DNA of 64,000 bases, from positions 62,001 through 126,000 of the forward strand of contig CANQPS010000004.1 of assembly GCA_947625785.1 (NCBI GenBank), in the 5' to 3' direction. Origin of the DNA: an uncultured Clostridia bacterium. Its GTDB lineage: Bacteria; Bacillota; Clostridia; Oscillospirales; Acutalibacteraceae. Under the pieces are notes generated by a model that had not been told where the DNA came from, did no database searches, and was given only the letters and a program-made list of their open reading frames with translations. This document shows positions 20,963 through 30,313 of the stretch, one piece after another. Position numbers and translations under genes: made by a program. Position 1 is the first letter of the stretch. Each line of letters starts with the position of its first letter.

Positions 20963-21018
20963 ATTCAGTCCCTTATTTAAACATATACAATTTCATTATA
21001 TATGTTTATTTACTGAAT
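20963..21018 (-). promoter_or_regulatory. Leader hairpin enclosing the aroA SD
   Basis: Nested stems on the minus strand: outer ATTCAGT/ACTGAAT (7 bp) and inner AAACATATA/TATATGTTT (9 bp). The AAGGG SD lies in the internal loop between the two right arms. This could limit aroA translation. No T-box or other known riboswitch core is seen. Confidence 0.55.
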
Positions 21019-21050
21019 GTAAAGCAATTTTAAATCCATAAATTCAATAA

Positions 21051-21079
21051 CTTATATATAAAATCAAAATAATTGTCAA
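21051..21079 (-). promoter_or_regulatory. Promoter of aroA-aroC-pheA
   Basis: TTGACA (21074-21079), 17 bases, TATAAG (21051-21056), about 90 bases upstream of the aroA start. Confidence 0.65.
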
Positions 21080-21116
21080 CAAATCCTTTATATTAACAGT
21101 TTATAATTAAATATAC

Positions 21117-21145
21117 TTGCAGTTTATTATCGTAAATGATAGAAT
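21117..21145 (+). promoter_or_regulatory. Promoter of glyQS
   Basis: TTGCAG (21117-21122), 17 bases, TAGAAT (21140-21145). Transcription would start near 21152, just before the long leader stem. Confidence 0.5.
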
Positions 21146-21164
21146 ATAAATATTATACTAATTA

Positions 21165-21303
21165 CTTAGTTGGAGTGGCTTAAATGTATATTTTTATTTT
21201 TTATAATTCGATTAAAAATTTATAGGTTAATGTTGAAAACTTTTTGTTTCCTAAAAAGACACTCTTATAGAAAAATATGCATTTAAGCTGCTCCCGGCTT
21301 AGT
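21165..21303 (+). ncRNA. Long stem-loop in the glyQS leader
   Basis: The arms 21172-21195 (GGAGTGGCTTAAATGTATAT...) and 21271-21294 (...ATATGCATTTAAGCTGCTCC) are complementary over 24 positions. The three DNA mismatches become G-U pairs in RNA. The ~75-base loop is AT-rich. CTTAGT occurs as a direct repeat just outside both arms. It ends about 20 bases before the glyQS start. I see no T-box specifier region and no T-box UGGNACCGCG-like motif. It could be a leader structure or a small inverted-repeat insertion. Confidence 0.6.
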
Positions 21304-21324
21304 ATGAATGGAGGAATTTATTAA

Positions 21325-22701
21325 ATGTTAAACACAGAAAAATCTTTTGACAAAATAGTCAATCTTTGCAAAAACAGAGGTTTTGTATATCCGGGTTCGG
21401 AAATCTATGGTGGATTGTCAAATACTTGGGATTATGGCCCGCTTGGTGTTGAATTAAAAAATAATATTAAAAAGGCTTGGTTAAAAAAATTCGTTCAGGA
21501 AAATAAATACAATGTTGGTCTTGACTCAGCCATTTTAATGAATCCACAAACTTGGGTAGCATCAGGCCATCTGGGTGGTTTTTCCGACCCGCTTATGGAT
21601 TGCTGTGAGTGTAAAACCCGCCACAGAGCCGATAATCTTATAGAAAACTTTGACGGAACCAATGTAGCGGGTTGGTCTAATGAACAAATGATGAATTATA
21701 TTAACGAACATAATATTTGTTGTCCTGAATGTGGTAAACACAATTTTACAGATATTCGTCAATTTAATCTTATGTTCAAGACATTCCAAGGTGTAACTGA
21801 GGACAGCAAAAGTGAAATATACCTCAGACCTGAAACAGCACAAGGTATTTTTGTAAACTTTGCAAACATTCAAAGAACAAGCCGTAAAAAAGTACCTTTT
21901 GGTGTGGCACAAATCGGAAAATCATTTAGAAATGAAATTACACCGGGCAAATTCATATTTAGAGTAAGAGAATTTGAACAGATGGAACTTGAATTTTTCT
22001 GTAAACCGGGAACAGACCTTGAATGGTTTAACTATTGGAGAAGTTTCTGCCGTGATTGGCTGTATTCATTGAGTATTAAGGAGGAAAATCTCAGACTTCG
22101 TGACCATTCACCGGAAGAACTTTGTTTTTATTCAAAAGCTACAACTGACTTTGAATATCTATTTCCATTCGGTTGGGGTGAATTATGGGGCGTTGCTGAC
22201 AGAACAGATTATGACCTTACACAACATATTAAAACCAGCGGAAAAAATCTGGAATACTTTGACCCTGAACTCAATGAAAAATATATACCTTATGTTATTG
22301 AACCGTCACTTGGTGTTGAACGCTTATTCCTTGCTATTGTTACAGATGCTTATGATGAGGAAAAAATTGACGAAAAGGATACAAGAGTTGTTTTAAGACT
22401 TCACCCTGCACTCGCACCATTTAAGGCTGCTGTTCTTCCGTTATCGAAAAAACTTGGCAGTAAGGCAGAAGAAGTCTTCACATTACTCCAAAAGCATTTT
22501 ATGGCAGATTATGATGATATTGGTTCTATTGGCAAGCGTTACCGCAGACAAGATGAAATTGGAACTCCATTCTGTGTAACATATGATTTTGACAGTGAAA
22601 CAGACGGCTGTGTAACTATTCGTGATAGAGATACTATGACGCAGGAAAGAATATCTATTGATAAACTTGTAGATTATATTAAAGAAAAAATTGAATTTTA
22701 A
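21325..22701 (+). CDS. glyQS: Glycyl-tRNA synthetase (single-chain type)
   Basis: Class II synthetase of 458 residues that charges tRNA-Gly; it is the dimeric bacterial/eukaryal type, not the alpha2-beta2 type. An early segment is [20 protein letters not shown]. Class II motif 2 shows as [20 protein letters not shown]. Motif 3 is [14 protein letters not shown]. The C-terminal anticodon-binding domain (~350-458) ends with [18 protein letters not shown]. Cys pairs (CCEC, then CCPECG) suggest a zinc-binding insertion. The ATG follows GGAGG. Confidence 0.96.
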   Translation: MLNTEKSFDKIVNLCKNRGFVYPGSEIYGGLSNTWDYGPLGVELKNNIKKAWLKKFVQENKYNVGLDSAILMNPQTWVASGHLGGFSDPLMDCCECKTRHRADNLIENFDGTNVAGWSNEQMMNYINEHNICCPECGKHNFTDIRQFNLMFKTFQGVTEDSKSEIYLRPETAQGIFVNFANIQRTSRKKVPFGVAQIGKSFRNEITPGKFIFRVREFEQMELEFFCKPGTDLEWFNYWRSFCRDWLYSLSIKEENLRLRDHSPEELCFYSKATTDFEYLFPFGWGELWGVADRTDYDLTQHIKTSGKNLEYFDPELNEKYIPYVIEPSLGVERLFLAIVTDAYDEEKIDEKDTRVVLRLHPALAPFKAAVLPLSKKLGSKAEEVFTLLQKHFMADYDDIGSIGKRYRRQDEIGTPFCVTYDFDSETDGCVTIRDRDTMTQERISIDKLVDYIKEKIEF

Positions 22702-22927
22702 AGTAATATGCCAGAGAGGAACTGCTGAGTTTTTACAAACATTTGTAAATTGTTAAAAGTTCGGGAGTAAGTGTAAACATCTGAATAATGATTGTAATTA
22801 TTATATTTAAATTTTTATGTGAAAATTAGGAAATATCATATATTAATTTATTATAGTTGGAATTTTTAACCACCTACTCAACCTTTTACAGAAAACACAG
22901 TTACAAAGAATTATATCAGGTGTAATA

Positions 22928-23185
22928 TCACGCAAATATAATCGCACCGGCAACGGCTCCAACAGTTGCCGCTCCTCCCAATCTGACAAACCAATATAAA
23001 AAACTTCTTCCCTTTTTAACTATTGATGGTGCATCAGTTTTTCTTAATAATTTTTTTGCTTCTTTTTCAAGTACTTCTCTTTGTACTGACGCATATTCAG
23101 GCTTTAAAAACAGTAATGCTCTTTCATAATATGTGCTGCCTGTTTCGGTAACTTCTATTATACAGTGATTTATACCTTTTATCAT
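22928..23185 (-). CDS. Small conserved protein with a C-terminal membrane helix
   Basis: About 85 residues: a soluble N-terminal part (MIKGINHCIIEVTETGSTYY), a Lys/Glu-rich helix (VLEKEAKKLLRKT) and one hydrophobic C-terminal helix (LGGAATVGAVAGAIIFA). I recall similar short proteins in clostridial genomes but know no function. The ATG at 23185 is preferred over an in-frame GTG nine bases upstream, which would touch the AAGGA SD. It converges on glyQS. Confidence 0.65.
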   Translation of the reverse strand: MIKGINHCIIEVTETGSTYYERALLFLKPEYASVQREVLEKEAKKLLRKTDAPSIVKKGRSFLYWFVRLGGAATVGAVAGAIIFA

Positions 23186-23194
23186 TAAATACAC

Positions 23195-23520
23195 ACTTCC
23201 TTATCGATTTTATTAAGGATATAATTGACCATTTGACTACTAATTATTCGTAAAAAATCTAAATATTACAATTTGTAGAAAATATAAATTTCACTTGACA
23301 GTGGAAAACTCTGTTGAAATTGTGGATAAATTCCTCAAAAGATTCAACATATATCGCAAAAAAATAATACTTTATTGTTAGAGTAAAAATTTCACAAGCT
23401 CCAAAAAATCTTAATTCTCAAAAATTTATTAACATATAGTAAAGTTCTTTAATATAATTAATACATAAATTTAGGTATTGAATTAGCCGCTTCCTCATAT
23501 TAATATATGAGGTGAATAAT
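23195..23520 (+). promoter_or_regulatory. Intergenic region with promoter and SD-masking hairpin before the DUF6512 gene
   Basis: TTAACA (23429-23434), 18 bases and TATAAT (23453-23458) form a plausible promoter. A perfect 8-bp hairpin (CCTCATAT/ATATGAGG, 23493-23512) contains the GAGG SD of the next gene, so it may restrict translation. Nothing else is recognisable in this stretch. Confidence 0.5.
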
Positions 23521-24111
23521 TTGGAGTATAAGAAATTTAAAAGATTAGAAATTATAGGCATATTTGTATGTTATATATTAGCAATCCTATTACATTTTCT
23601 TTATAAATGGATAAATGGAAATGTATGGGGAATTATATTTGGTTCTGTTAATGAAAGTGTTTGGGAACATATTAAGTTATTCACAATGCCATACTTATTT
23701 TGGGCATTTATAGAACTTGCCATCGTACGAATACCATTAAAAAAATTTGTGGTATCTAAGGTAATAGGTGTATATTTTATAATATTTTCTATTATTACAT
23801 ATTTTTATACATATACCTTTTTTACCGGAAAAGCAATTATGATAGTGGATATTATATGCTCACTGGTTTGTCTTATGTTATCATTTTTCGCATCATATAA
23901 GTTAATAATATCTGAATTAAATATGGAAAAATGGTATTCTGCGGCATTATGTGCATTAACATTATTTGTAATTATGTATTTAAGTTTTACGATATATCCC
24001 CCTAAAATAGACCTTTTCAAAGACCCTGTAACTAACTCTTATGGTTTATCATTTAACACTTACAAACAAGCTATGAAATATTTTGGCGGTATATATGCAA
24101 TAAATCCGTAA
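23521..24111 (+). CDS. DUF6512-like integral membrane protein
   Basis: A 196-residue protein with six hydrophobic segments (for example IIGIFVCYILAILLHFLYKW). The conserved-looking motif FGSVNESVWEHIKLFTMPYL lies between the first two helices. This arrangement matches the uncharacterised family DUF6512, frequent in Clostridia. The TTG at 23521 sits eight bases after GAGG; an in-frame GTG at 23512 overlaps the SD. Function is unknown. Confidence 0.7.
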   Translation: MEYKKFKRLEIIGIFVCYILAILLHFLYKWINGNVWGIIFGSVNESVWEHIKLFTMPYLFWAFIELAIVRIPLKKFVVSKVIGVYFIIFSIITYFYTYTFFTGKAIMIVDIICSLVCLMLSFFASYKLIISELNMEKWYSAALCALTLFVIMYLSFTIYPPKIDLFKDPVTNSYGLSFNTYKQAMKYFGGIYAINP

Positions 24112-24175
24112 AATTATAATAAAGAAAGGGTATGTTCCTGCGTTTTCCTGCAGCGAAATACCATAATAAATATAC

Positions 24176-24209
24176 TTGCAATTAGTCTTAATTTATGATT
24201 TAATCATAA
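24176..24209 (+). promoter_or_regulatory. degV promoter with a palindrome over the -10 box
   Basis: TTGCAA (24176-24181), 17 bases, TTTAAT (24199-24204). The -10 box lies inside the perfect palindrome TTATGATT-T-AATCATAA (24193-24209), which looks like an operator. Confidence 0.55.
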
Positions 24210-24240
24210 GAGTAGAAATCCAGAAAAGAGGTCGTATTAA

Positions 24241-25110
24241 TTGAGTAAGATAGCCATAATCACAGACAGTAACAGCGGCATAACACAAGCAGAAGCTAAA
24301 AAATTAGGCATTATAGTATTGCCTATGCCATTTAACATCAATGGTGAAACATTTTTTGAAGACATTACAATAACCCGTAAAGAATTTTTTAATCGATTAA
24401 AAACAGGGTGCGAAATATCCACATCTCAACCTTCACCGGAAACACTCATAAATCTATGGAATGATACATTAAAAGAGTATGATGAGATAGTTCACATACC
24501 AATGTCAAGTGGATTAAGCAGCTCGTACGAAACAGCGAGAACCTTTTCGCTTGATTACAACGGTAAAGTATGTGTTGTAAATAATCAACGCATATCAATT
24601 ACACAAAGACAATCTGTATTAGATGCATTACATCTTGCAAGTATGGGAAAAACCGCATCAGAAATAGCCTCCATTCTTGAAGAAAATAAATTTCAGTCGA
24701 GCATATATATAATGGTAGATACATTAAAATATCTTAGAAAGGGCGGAAGACTGACCCCCGCTGTTGCAGCTATTGGAACACTTCTAAGAATAAAACCTGT
24801 TTTACAAATTCAAGGTGAAAAACTCGATGCATTTGCAAAGGCAAAAAATCTCAATAATGCAAAAGAAATTATGATTAATGCTATAAAAAATGATATAGAG
24901 AATAGATTTGGCGGTTTAGAAAATTGCAAAAAAAATGTGCATATTATGATCGCACATACGGAAAATCTTGAAAATGCTGAATTATTCAGACAAGAACTAT
25001 TAAAGGTATTTCCTGACAGAGAAATATATATTGGTGATTTATCGTTAAGCGTAAGTTGTCATATAGGACCCGGTTCACTTGCGGTTGCCTGTTCCTGTGT
25101 GATTGACTAA
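24241..25110 (+). CDS. DegV family fatty-acid-binding protein
   Basis: A 289-residue DegV protein. The family binds a fatty acid and, as FakB, hands it to the FakA kinase for phospholipid synthesis. Typical segments are ITDSNSGITQAEAKKLGIIV at the N-terminus, HIPMSSGLSSSYETA (~83) and LRKGGRLTPAVAAIG (~165). The last conserved block reads HIGPGSLAVACS. It begins with TTG after AGAGG. No fakA lies nearby, and ligand preference cannot be judged. Confidence 0.9.
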   Translation: MSKIAIITDSNSGITQAEAKKLGIIVLPMPFNINGETFFEDITITRKEFFNRLKTGCEISTSQPSPETLINLWNDTLKEYDEIVHIPMSSGLSSSYETARTFSLDYNGKVCVVNNQRISITQRQSVLDALHLASMGKTASEIASILEENKFQSSIYIMVDTLKYLRKGGRLTPAVAAIGTLLRIKPVLQIQGEKLDAFAKAKNLNNAKEIMINAIKNDIENRFGGLENCKKNVHIMIAHTENLENAELFRQELLKVFPDREIYIGDLSLSVSCHIGPGSLAVACSCVID

Positions 25111-25121
25111 GCTGTAATATA

Positions 25122-25165
25122 AAAAATAAAATGTGCTGTCTAAAGAGACAGCACATTTTATTTTT
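25122..25165. terminator. Bidirectional terminator after degV and the transketolase genes
   Basis: A long near-perfect stem centred on AAAATGTGCTGTCT / AGACAGCACATTTT with an AAAG loop and a T-rich tail on both strands. Confidence 0.9.
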
Positions 25166-25176
25166 ATAATAATATA

Positions 25177-26121
25177 TTACTTATCTAATTGTTCTTTTAT
25201 TACCTTAACAATATTTTCCTCGCAAAGACCAAATTGCTTCAATAATTCAACGGCTGGACCTGAATGACCATAGCAATCGTTTATACCAATTCTCTTAACA
25301 GGTACAGGATATTCCTCAGAAGTCACAGCACAAACAGCCTCTCCAAGACCTCCGATAATATTATGTTCTTCAACGGTAATAATCTTGCCTGTTTCCTTAG
25401 CGGCTTTTATGATAATATCTTTATCTATTGGTTTAATTGTATGAATATTAATAAGACGAGCATTTATTCCTTCGCTTTCAATAGCTCTGACAGCCTTTAA
25501 TGCCTCATTTACAACAAGACCGGTAGCAATAACAGTTATATCATTACCCTCGTGTAAAGTTATACCTTTACCAAGTTCAAATTTATAATTTGAAGGGTCA
25601 TTAAAGCTGTCAATAGCAAGTCTGCCAAGACGAATATATACCGGACCTTTATGATTATAAGCAGCCTTAGTCGCTTCAATCATTTCATAATGGTCAGCTG
25701 GGTTAAGGATAACCATATCCGGGATGGTTCTCATAAGAGCGATATCTTCACAGCATTGATGAGTAGCACCGTCTTCACCTACCGATATACCTGCGTGTGA
25801 ACCAACAACCTTAACATTAAGATGCGGATAGCCGATAGAATTTCTTACTTGCTCGTAAGCTCTGCCTGTTGCAAACATAGCGAAAGATGCAGCAAAAGGA
25901 ACTTTACCGCAAGTAGCCAAACCGGCAGCAATACCCATCATATTGGATTCCGCTATACCACAATCAATAAATCTATCCGGATATTGTTTTTTGAAAATAC
26001 TTGTTTTAGTAGCGGCTGCTAAATCTGCATCGAGTACTACGATTTCCGAATGTTCTTTTGCAAGTTCGCAAACAGCCTCGCCAAAACTTTCTCTTGTAGC
26101 CTTTTTAATTATATCTGCCAT
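25177..26121 (-). CDS. Transketolase, C-terminal subunit
   Basis: The 314-residue pyrimidine-binding plus C-terminal half of a split transketolase, which moves two-carbon units between sugar phosphates in the pentose phosphate pathway. Family blocks are DRFIDCGIAESNMMGIAAGL, AASFAMFATGRAYEQVRNSI and SHAGISVGEDGATHQCCEDI. It lies 5 bases after the N-terminal subunit gene; both are needed for one active enzyme. Confidence 0.93.
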   Translation of the reverse strand: MADIIKKATRESFGEAVCELAKEHSEIVVLDADLAAATKTSIFKKQYPDRFIDCGIAESNMMGIAAGLATCGKVPFAASFAMFATGRAYEQVRNSIGYPHLNVKVVGSHAGISVGEDGATHQCCEDIALMRTIPDMVILNPADHYEMIEATKAAYNHKGPVYIRLGRLAIDSFNDPSNYKFELGKGITLHEGNDITVIATGLVVNEALKAVRAIESEGINARLINIHTIKPIDKDIIIKAAKETGKIITVEEHNIIGGLGEAVCAVTSEEYPVPVKRIGINDCYGHSGPAVELLKQFGLCEENIVKVIKEQLDK

Positions 26122-26126
26122 AAAAA

Positions 26127-26969
26127 TTACGCCTCCAAACTTGCAAGTTGAGCTTTTAACTCGTCCATAGCTTTTTCATATTGTTCTTTATTAGGAGCTG
26201 TTCCGTGCCAGCTTCCGTTATCCTCCATATATGAAACACCCTTGCCCTTAATAGTAGCAGCTATAATAGCACAAGGCTTACCTTTTACTTTTTTAGCTTT
26301 ATTGAAAGCATCTTCGATTTGGTCGAAACAATGACCATTTATCTTAAATACTTCAAAGCCAAAACTTTCGAGTTTTTTATCAAGAGGTTCGATACTGCAA
26401 ATATCATTTACACGACCATCAATCTGTAAGCCGTTATTATCAATAATAATGCAAAGATTATCAAGATGTCTGTGACCTGCGAACATAGCAGCTTCCCAAA
26501 CCTGACCCTCCTGACATTCACCGTCACCGAGCAAAGCATAAACTCTGTAATTTTTATTATCCATTTTACCTGCCATAGCCATACCGCAAGCAGCCGATAT
26601 TCCCTGACCGAGTGAACCTGAACTCATATCTATACCAGGAGTGCTTTTCATATCAGGGTGTCCCTGTAACATTGCGCCAATATGGCGTAATGATTTAAGT
26701 TCGTCCATAGAGAAAAATCCTTTTAATGCAAGTGCGGCATAAAGTCCCGGACAGCAATGACCTTTTGAGAGAACAAAACGGTCTCTGTCAGGGTCTTTTG
26801 GATTTTCAGGATTTACATTTAACTCTTTTAAGTAAAGATATGTAAATATATCTGCTGCTGATAAAGAACCACCCGGATGACCTGATTTAGCATTAAACAC
26901 ACCCTCAATAGCACCCATTCTTACTTTACAGGCAGCTTTTTTCAGTTCTAACTTTTCTGTGCTGTTCAT
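26127..26969 (-). CDS. Transketolase, N-terminal subunit
   Basis: The 280-residue thiamine-diphosphate-binding half. The ThDP/Mg2+ motif is LLGDGECQEGQVWEAAMFAG, preceded by SGSLGQGISAACGMAMA. HPGGSLSAADIFTYLYL near the N-terminus is also typical. The frame opens with a TTG at 26984 that lies within the SD itself (GGAGGT), so the ATG at 26969, seven bases after it, is the start. Confidence 0.94.
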   Translation of the reverse strand: MNSTEKLELKKAACKVRMGAIEGVFNAKSGHPGGSLSAADIFTYLYLKELNVNPENPKDPDRDRFVLSKGHCCPGLYAALALKGFFSMDELKSLRHIGAMLQGHPDMKSTPGIDMSSGSLGQGISAACGMAMAGKMDNKNYRVYALLGDGECQEGQVWEAAMFAGHRHLDNLCIIIDNNGLQIDGRVNDICSIEPLDKKLESFGFEVFKINGHCFDQIEDAFNKAKKVKGKPCAIIAATIKGKGVSYMEDNGSWHGTAPNKEQYEKAMDELKAQLASLEA

Positions 26970-27066
26970 AAGAGATACCTCCAATGTTTAATAGACATAT
27001 TAATTTTACAAGAATATAATTAATATTATTGTTACGCCAAAAATAGCGAATATACTTTACATTATA

Positions 27067-27094
27067 ATTTTATCAATATAAAAGTTTTTGTCAA
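27067..27094 (-). promoter_or_regulatory. Possible promoter of the transketolase operon
   Basis: TTGACA (27089-27094), 16 bases, TAAAAT (27067-27072). The leader would be about 90 bases. Confidence 0.45.
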
Positions 27095-27195
27095 CCATAA
27101 TTTCAAAAAAGTTTAAATTTTTTCAAAATCATATAAATTTTATACACTAATATTGTATTATACCTAAAAATTAAGTAATAAATTACTGATAAAAT

Positions 27196-29298
27196 TTAAT
27201 TTTGAACAAGTGGTTTTTCCCAAGCCACCACACTGTCCCAACCGGTCGTATCAAAAGATTCTCTTATACATTTAGAATAATATTCTAATTTTTTATATAA
27301 TCCGCTGTTAAGTATATCGTCCTCTCGCCAAAAATAATAGTTTGCCATAGCACTTTCCATAAGTGTTGCCCTATCTTCAGTAGGATATGTGAGCGAATAA
27401 TAACTTACAAAATATTGGTTTGATATGTCGCCATAGACATAGCTGTCATACTTTGATAAATCACCATTCTCATAATCGTAATATGATGCGTACTCAAAAT
27501 TATCAGGATTTAATGACTGCCAGTCTTCTTCACTATAACTGCTGTTTATCAAACTGCTTGTAAAATCCAATTTTCCGTCAATAATATGTGAAAATTCGTG
27601 ATAAACATTATCTATCATATTTTCATCAACATCAAAAACAGCATAAGTATAATCACCGGTTGTTGAAACAAATGCTGCACAGCTTGAAAGAGTATCATAC
27701 TCTCCACTTGCCGTTAAAGTACCTGTCAGATAAATTTTTACTTTTCTATAACTGCCATACTTTAATTGCTGTATAAAACCCTCCGGATATCTTTCAAAAG
27801 CTATTTCCATAGATGTTAATGCTGCGTCTATCTTATCTTTATCAAGCATTAATTTTCCTTTATATGACCATTCATCTTGGTTAGCACATTCATTTCCTAT
27901 ATAAATTTCAACACCATATTTTTCTCCGATAGATATAGCCTTTTTGTGTACTTCTTCAAGTTCTCCCCAATCAGTAACCGTTACATCTCGACCGTCATTA
28001 CACTCGCTTATATTAAGTTTTTCTTCAAACTCATCATTAACATCTAAATCCCATAACATAACTTCCATACTCTGATTTTCTACATTATTTTTCAGAATTA
28101 AAAGAGCATTATATTTAGGCAGATATATATTATTGTATGATACATATCCTTCCAAATCATCATTTGAAAAAGTACATTCATTAATTTTTTTGCCGCTGTT
28201 CAAACTATAATACTCATAATCATAAATTTGATTATCAAAGTCTACTTTATGTAAAATAAGATTATTATTCTTAAAATCCCATAAACAAGAATCGAAATCA
28301 ACATCTGTTTCATAATCTTTTCCGTTTATATCACCAAAATAAACTTTTTGGTCTAAATAACCGTAATCATAATAAAAATACTTGTAATCATCTGATACTG
28401 TCAAACAACTCGAACTTGGCACATCAATATCTAACTTCTTACCATTCTTTATAGATATAAATTTACAAACATTAATATAACTGTGATTATCTGTGCCGGT
28501 CAGCACAAGTATATCATTGTTTATCATTCCTAAAATTGATGGATTAATTAGACCGGTTTCTATTTTAGTTTTAGTATATGTTTGTTTAGATAAATCAGAA
28601 ATATCTGCAACAGTTACAGATGTATCACCATCATAAATATCATTACAAGATATATAACACATTGTTTTTAAATCTTCTGAAAACTGCAATACATCTGCGT
28701 AAACTCCGCCCTCGTCCTCATCTATTTTTATATTTCCAATCATTTCAAGTTTATCATTATACAAAAATACACTATAACTTGAAATATCAAACAATACTAT
28801 TCCTTTTTCGTAAGTATTTGTTAAACAATAATCTTCAAAATTTGTATCTATTACTTTTTCGCAGATAATTTTATCAAGAATAGGGTCATATACAGCCCAT
28901 TCTATACTTTTTACGCCTCCTCTGGCATCGTCACTATATATAATATTCTGTAATAATATATAATCGCCCAATTCAAGAATATCAGAATAGTACTTATTAC
29001 CAAAATCATTATTTAATATATACATACCATTTTTATCTTCTAATTTCGTACCTATCTTTGCATAATCAATTTTAACAGGTCTTTTATTTTCTTCATCAGT
29101 TTGACTATTATCATTGGAATTACTTTCGGAAGAATTCTCATCAACATTTGAATTTATATCACTTACAACTGTACTGTTATTGCTATTATTATTGTCATTA
29201 TAATTATTATTTTTATTACAAGCGGTCATATTGGTTAACATTGACATAGTAATTAATGTAATTGAAATTAATCTTAAAGTTAATCCTAATTTTCTCAT
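27196..29298 (-). CDS. Surface lipoprotein with an HExxH metallopeptidase-like motif
   Basis: A 700-residue lipoprotein: signal peptide MRKLGLTLRLISITLITM and lipobox TNMTAC, followed by an Asn/Ser-rich spacer to ~residue 80. The middle (~85-430) has repeated beta-type segments mentioning no known domain by eye, possibly a propeller. The C-terminal part carries YHEFSHIIDGKLDF, an H-E-x-x-H-x-x-D signature of zinc peptidases, at about residue 565. ATG at 29298 follows AGGAGAG; the frame reaches 29319. Exported peptidase activity is inference. A monocistronic gene. Confidence 0.72.
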   Translation of the reverse strand: MRKLGLTLRLISITLITMSMLTNMTACNKNNNYNDNNNSNNSTVVSDINSNVDENSSESNSNDNSQTDEENKRPVKIDYAKIGTKLEDKNGMYILNNDFGNKYYSDILELGDYILLQNIIYSDDARGGVKSIEWAVYDPILDKIICEKVIDTNFEDYCLTNTYEKGIVLFDISSYSVFLYNDKLEMIGNIKIDEDEGGVYADVLQFSEDLKTMCYISCNDIYDGDTSVTVADISDLSKQTYTKTKIETGLINPSILGMINNDILVLTGTDNHSYINVCKFISIKNGKKLDIDVPSSSCLTVSDDYKYFYYDYGYLDQKVYFGDINGKDYETDVDFDSCLWDFKNNNLILHKVDFDNQIYDYEYYSLNSGKKINECTFSNDDLEGYVSYNNIYLPKYNALLILKNNVENQSMEVMLWDLDVNDEFEEKLNISECNDGRDVTVTDWGELEEVHKKAISIGEKYGVEIYIGNECANQDEWSYKGKLMLDKDKIDAALTSMEIAFERYPEGFIQQLKYGSYRKVKIYLTGTLTASGEYDTLSSCAAFVSTTGDYTYAVFDVDENMIDNVYHEFSHIIDGKLDFTSSLINSSYSEEDWQSLNPDNFEYASYYDYENGDLSKYDSYVYGDISNQYFVSYYSLTYPTEDRATLMESAMANYYFWREDDILNSGLYKKLEYYSKCIRESFDTTGWDSVVAWEKPLVQN

Positions 29299-29334
29299 AC
29301 GATTATCTCTCCTAACCAAAATTATATTTTATAA

Positions 29335-30300
29335 TTAATAAATTCCCTGTACAGCAACTTCTCCTGAGCTTATATTAAATTGCTTTTCGTCATTTTTTAT
29401 AACTAATTCGCCATTTTCCAAAATATCAACAGCAATACCTTCAATGACTTTATTGCCAATATATGCGGTAACCTGTCGTCCAATAGTTACACAATTTTTT
29501 TTAAATTCGTCTATCATACTAAACGAATTAGATAATACAAAATCTCTATAATCCTTATCAAGCTGCCTTAATATCTCCTTAGCAAAATCAGAACGATTTA
29601 TCATACAGCCTTTTGCAATAGATAATGATGTAGCTTTATTCTTAATATTCTCCGTAAATTCCTGAACATTAACATTAATACCTATACCAACTACAATATA
29701 ATTTATACGGTCTGTTTCGGCAGCCATTTCGGAGAGTATTCCGCAAACCTTTTTATTACCTATAATAATATCATTAGGCCACTTTATCATAGCATCACAT
29801 TTTATAAAATTTCTTATTGTTTTACAAATAGAATATCCTGCTACAAGAGTAATATTAGGTATATCAAAAGGTCTTAAATCAGGTCTAAGCAATATAGAAA
29901 AATATAATCCGGCTCCTTTCGGCGAAACCCAACTTCTGCCAAGTCGACCTTTACCACCGGTTTGCTGCTCAGCAAAAATTACCGTTCCGTCAATTTCTCC
30001 GCAATTTCCTAATCGTTTAGCTTCCTCATTGGTTGAATCTATTGTATCAAGGCAAATTATATTTTTACCAATAATCTCAGTGTCAAGATTTTTCATTATA
30101 TAGCCTTTGCTTAAAATATCAGGTACAGAAATAATTTTATAACCCTTTCTTGTTGACGCATCTATTTTATACCCGATATTTCTAAGGCTGCTAATAGCCT
30201 TCCATACGGCAGCTCTTGAAACTCCAAGTTCTCGGCTTATATCTTCGCCCGAAACATAATCATTTTTATCAATTAATAATGACAATACTTTATCTTTCAT
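29335..30300 (-). CDS. birA: Biotin-[acetyl-CoA-carboxylase] ligase / biotin repressor
   Basis: A 321-residue two-domain BirA. Residues 1-60 are a winged HTH (DYVSGEDISRELGVSRAAVW) that can repress biotin genes. The ligase domain activates biotin to biotinyl-AMP with GGKGRLGRSWVSPKGAG and carries KWPNDIIIGNKKVCGILSE. The C-terminal SH3-like domain ends with ISSGEVAVQGIY. It lies 14 bases after the large ABC permease gene and may share its transcript. No biotin synthesis or carboxylase genes are in the window. Confidence 0.94.
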   Translation of the reverse strand: MKDKVLSLLIDKNDYVSGEDISRELGVSRAAVWKAISSLRNIGYKIDASTRKGYKIISVPDILSKGYIMKNLDTEIIGKNIICLDTIDSTNEEAKRLGNCGEIDGTVIFAEQQTGGKGRLGRSWVSPKGAGLYFSILLRPDLRPFDIPNITLVAGYSICKTIRNFIKCDAMIKWPNDIIIGNKKVCGILSEMAAETDRINYIVVGIGINVNVQEFTENIKNKATSLSIAKGCMINRSDFAKEILRQLDKDYRDFVLSNSFSMIDEFKKNCVTIGRQVTAYIGNKVIEGIAVDILENGELVIKNDEKQFNISSGEVAVQGIY

Positions 30301-30313
30301 ATAAAAAACATCT

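Noticed and set aside
21146-21324. T-box riboswitch upstream of glyQS
   Set aside because: No UGGNACCGCG-like T-box sequence, no specifier loop and no terminator; only a long stem is present.
22702-22927. Possible RNA gene after glyQS
   Set aside because: Only a short TTACAAA/TTTGTAA repeat is visible; no promoter-terminator pair, tRNA shape or ORF.
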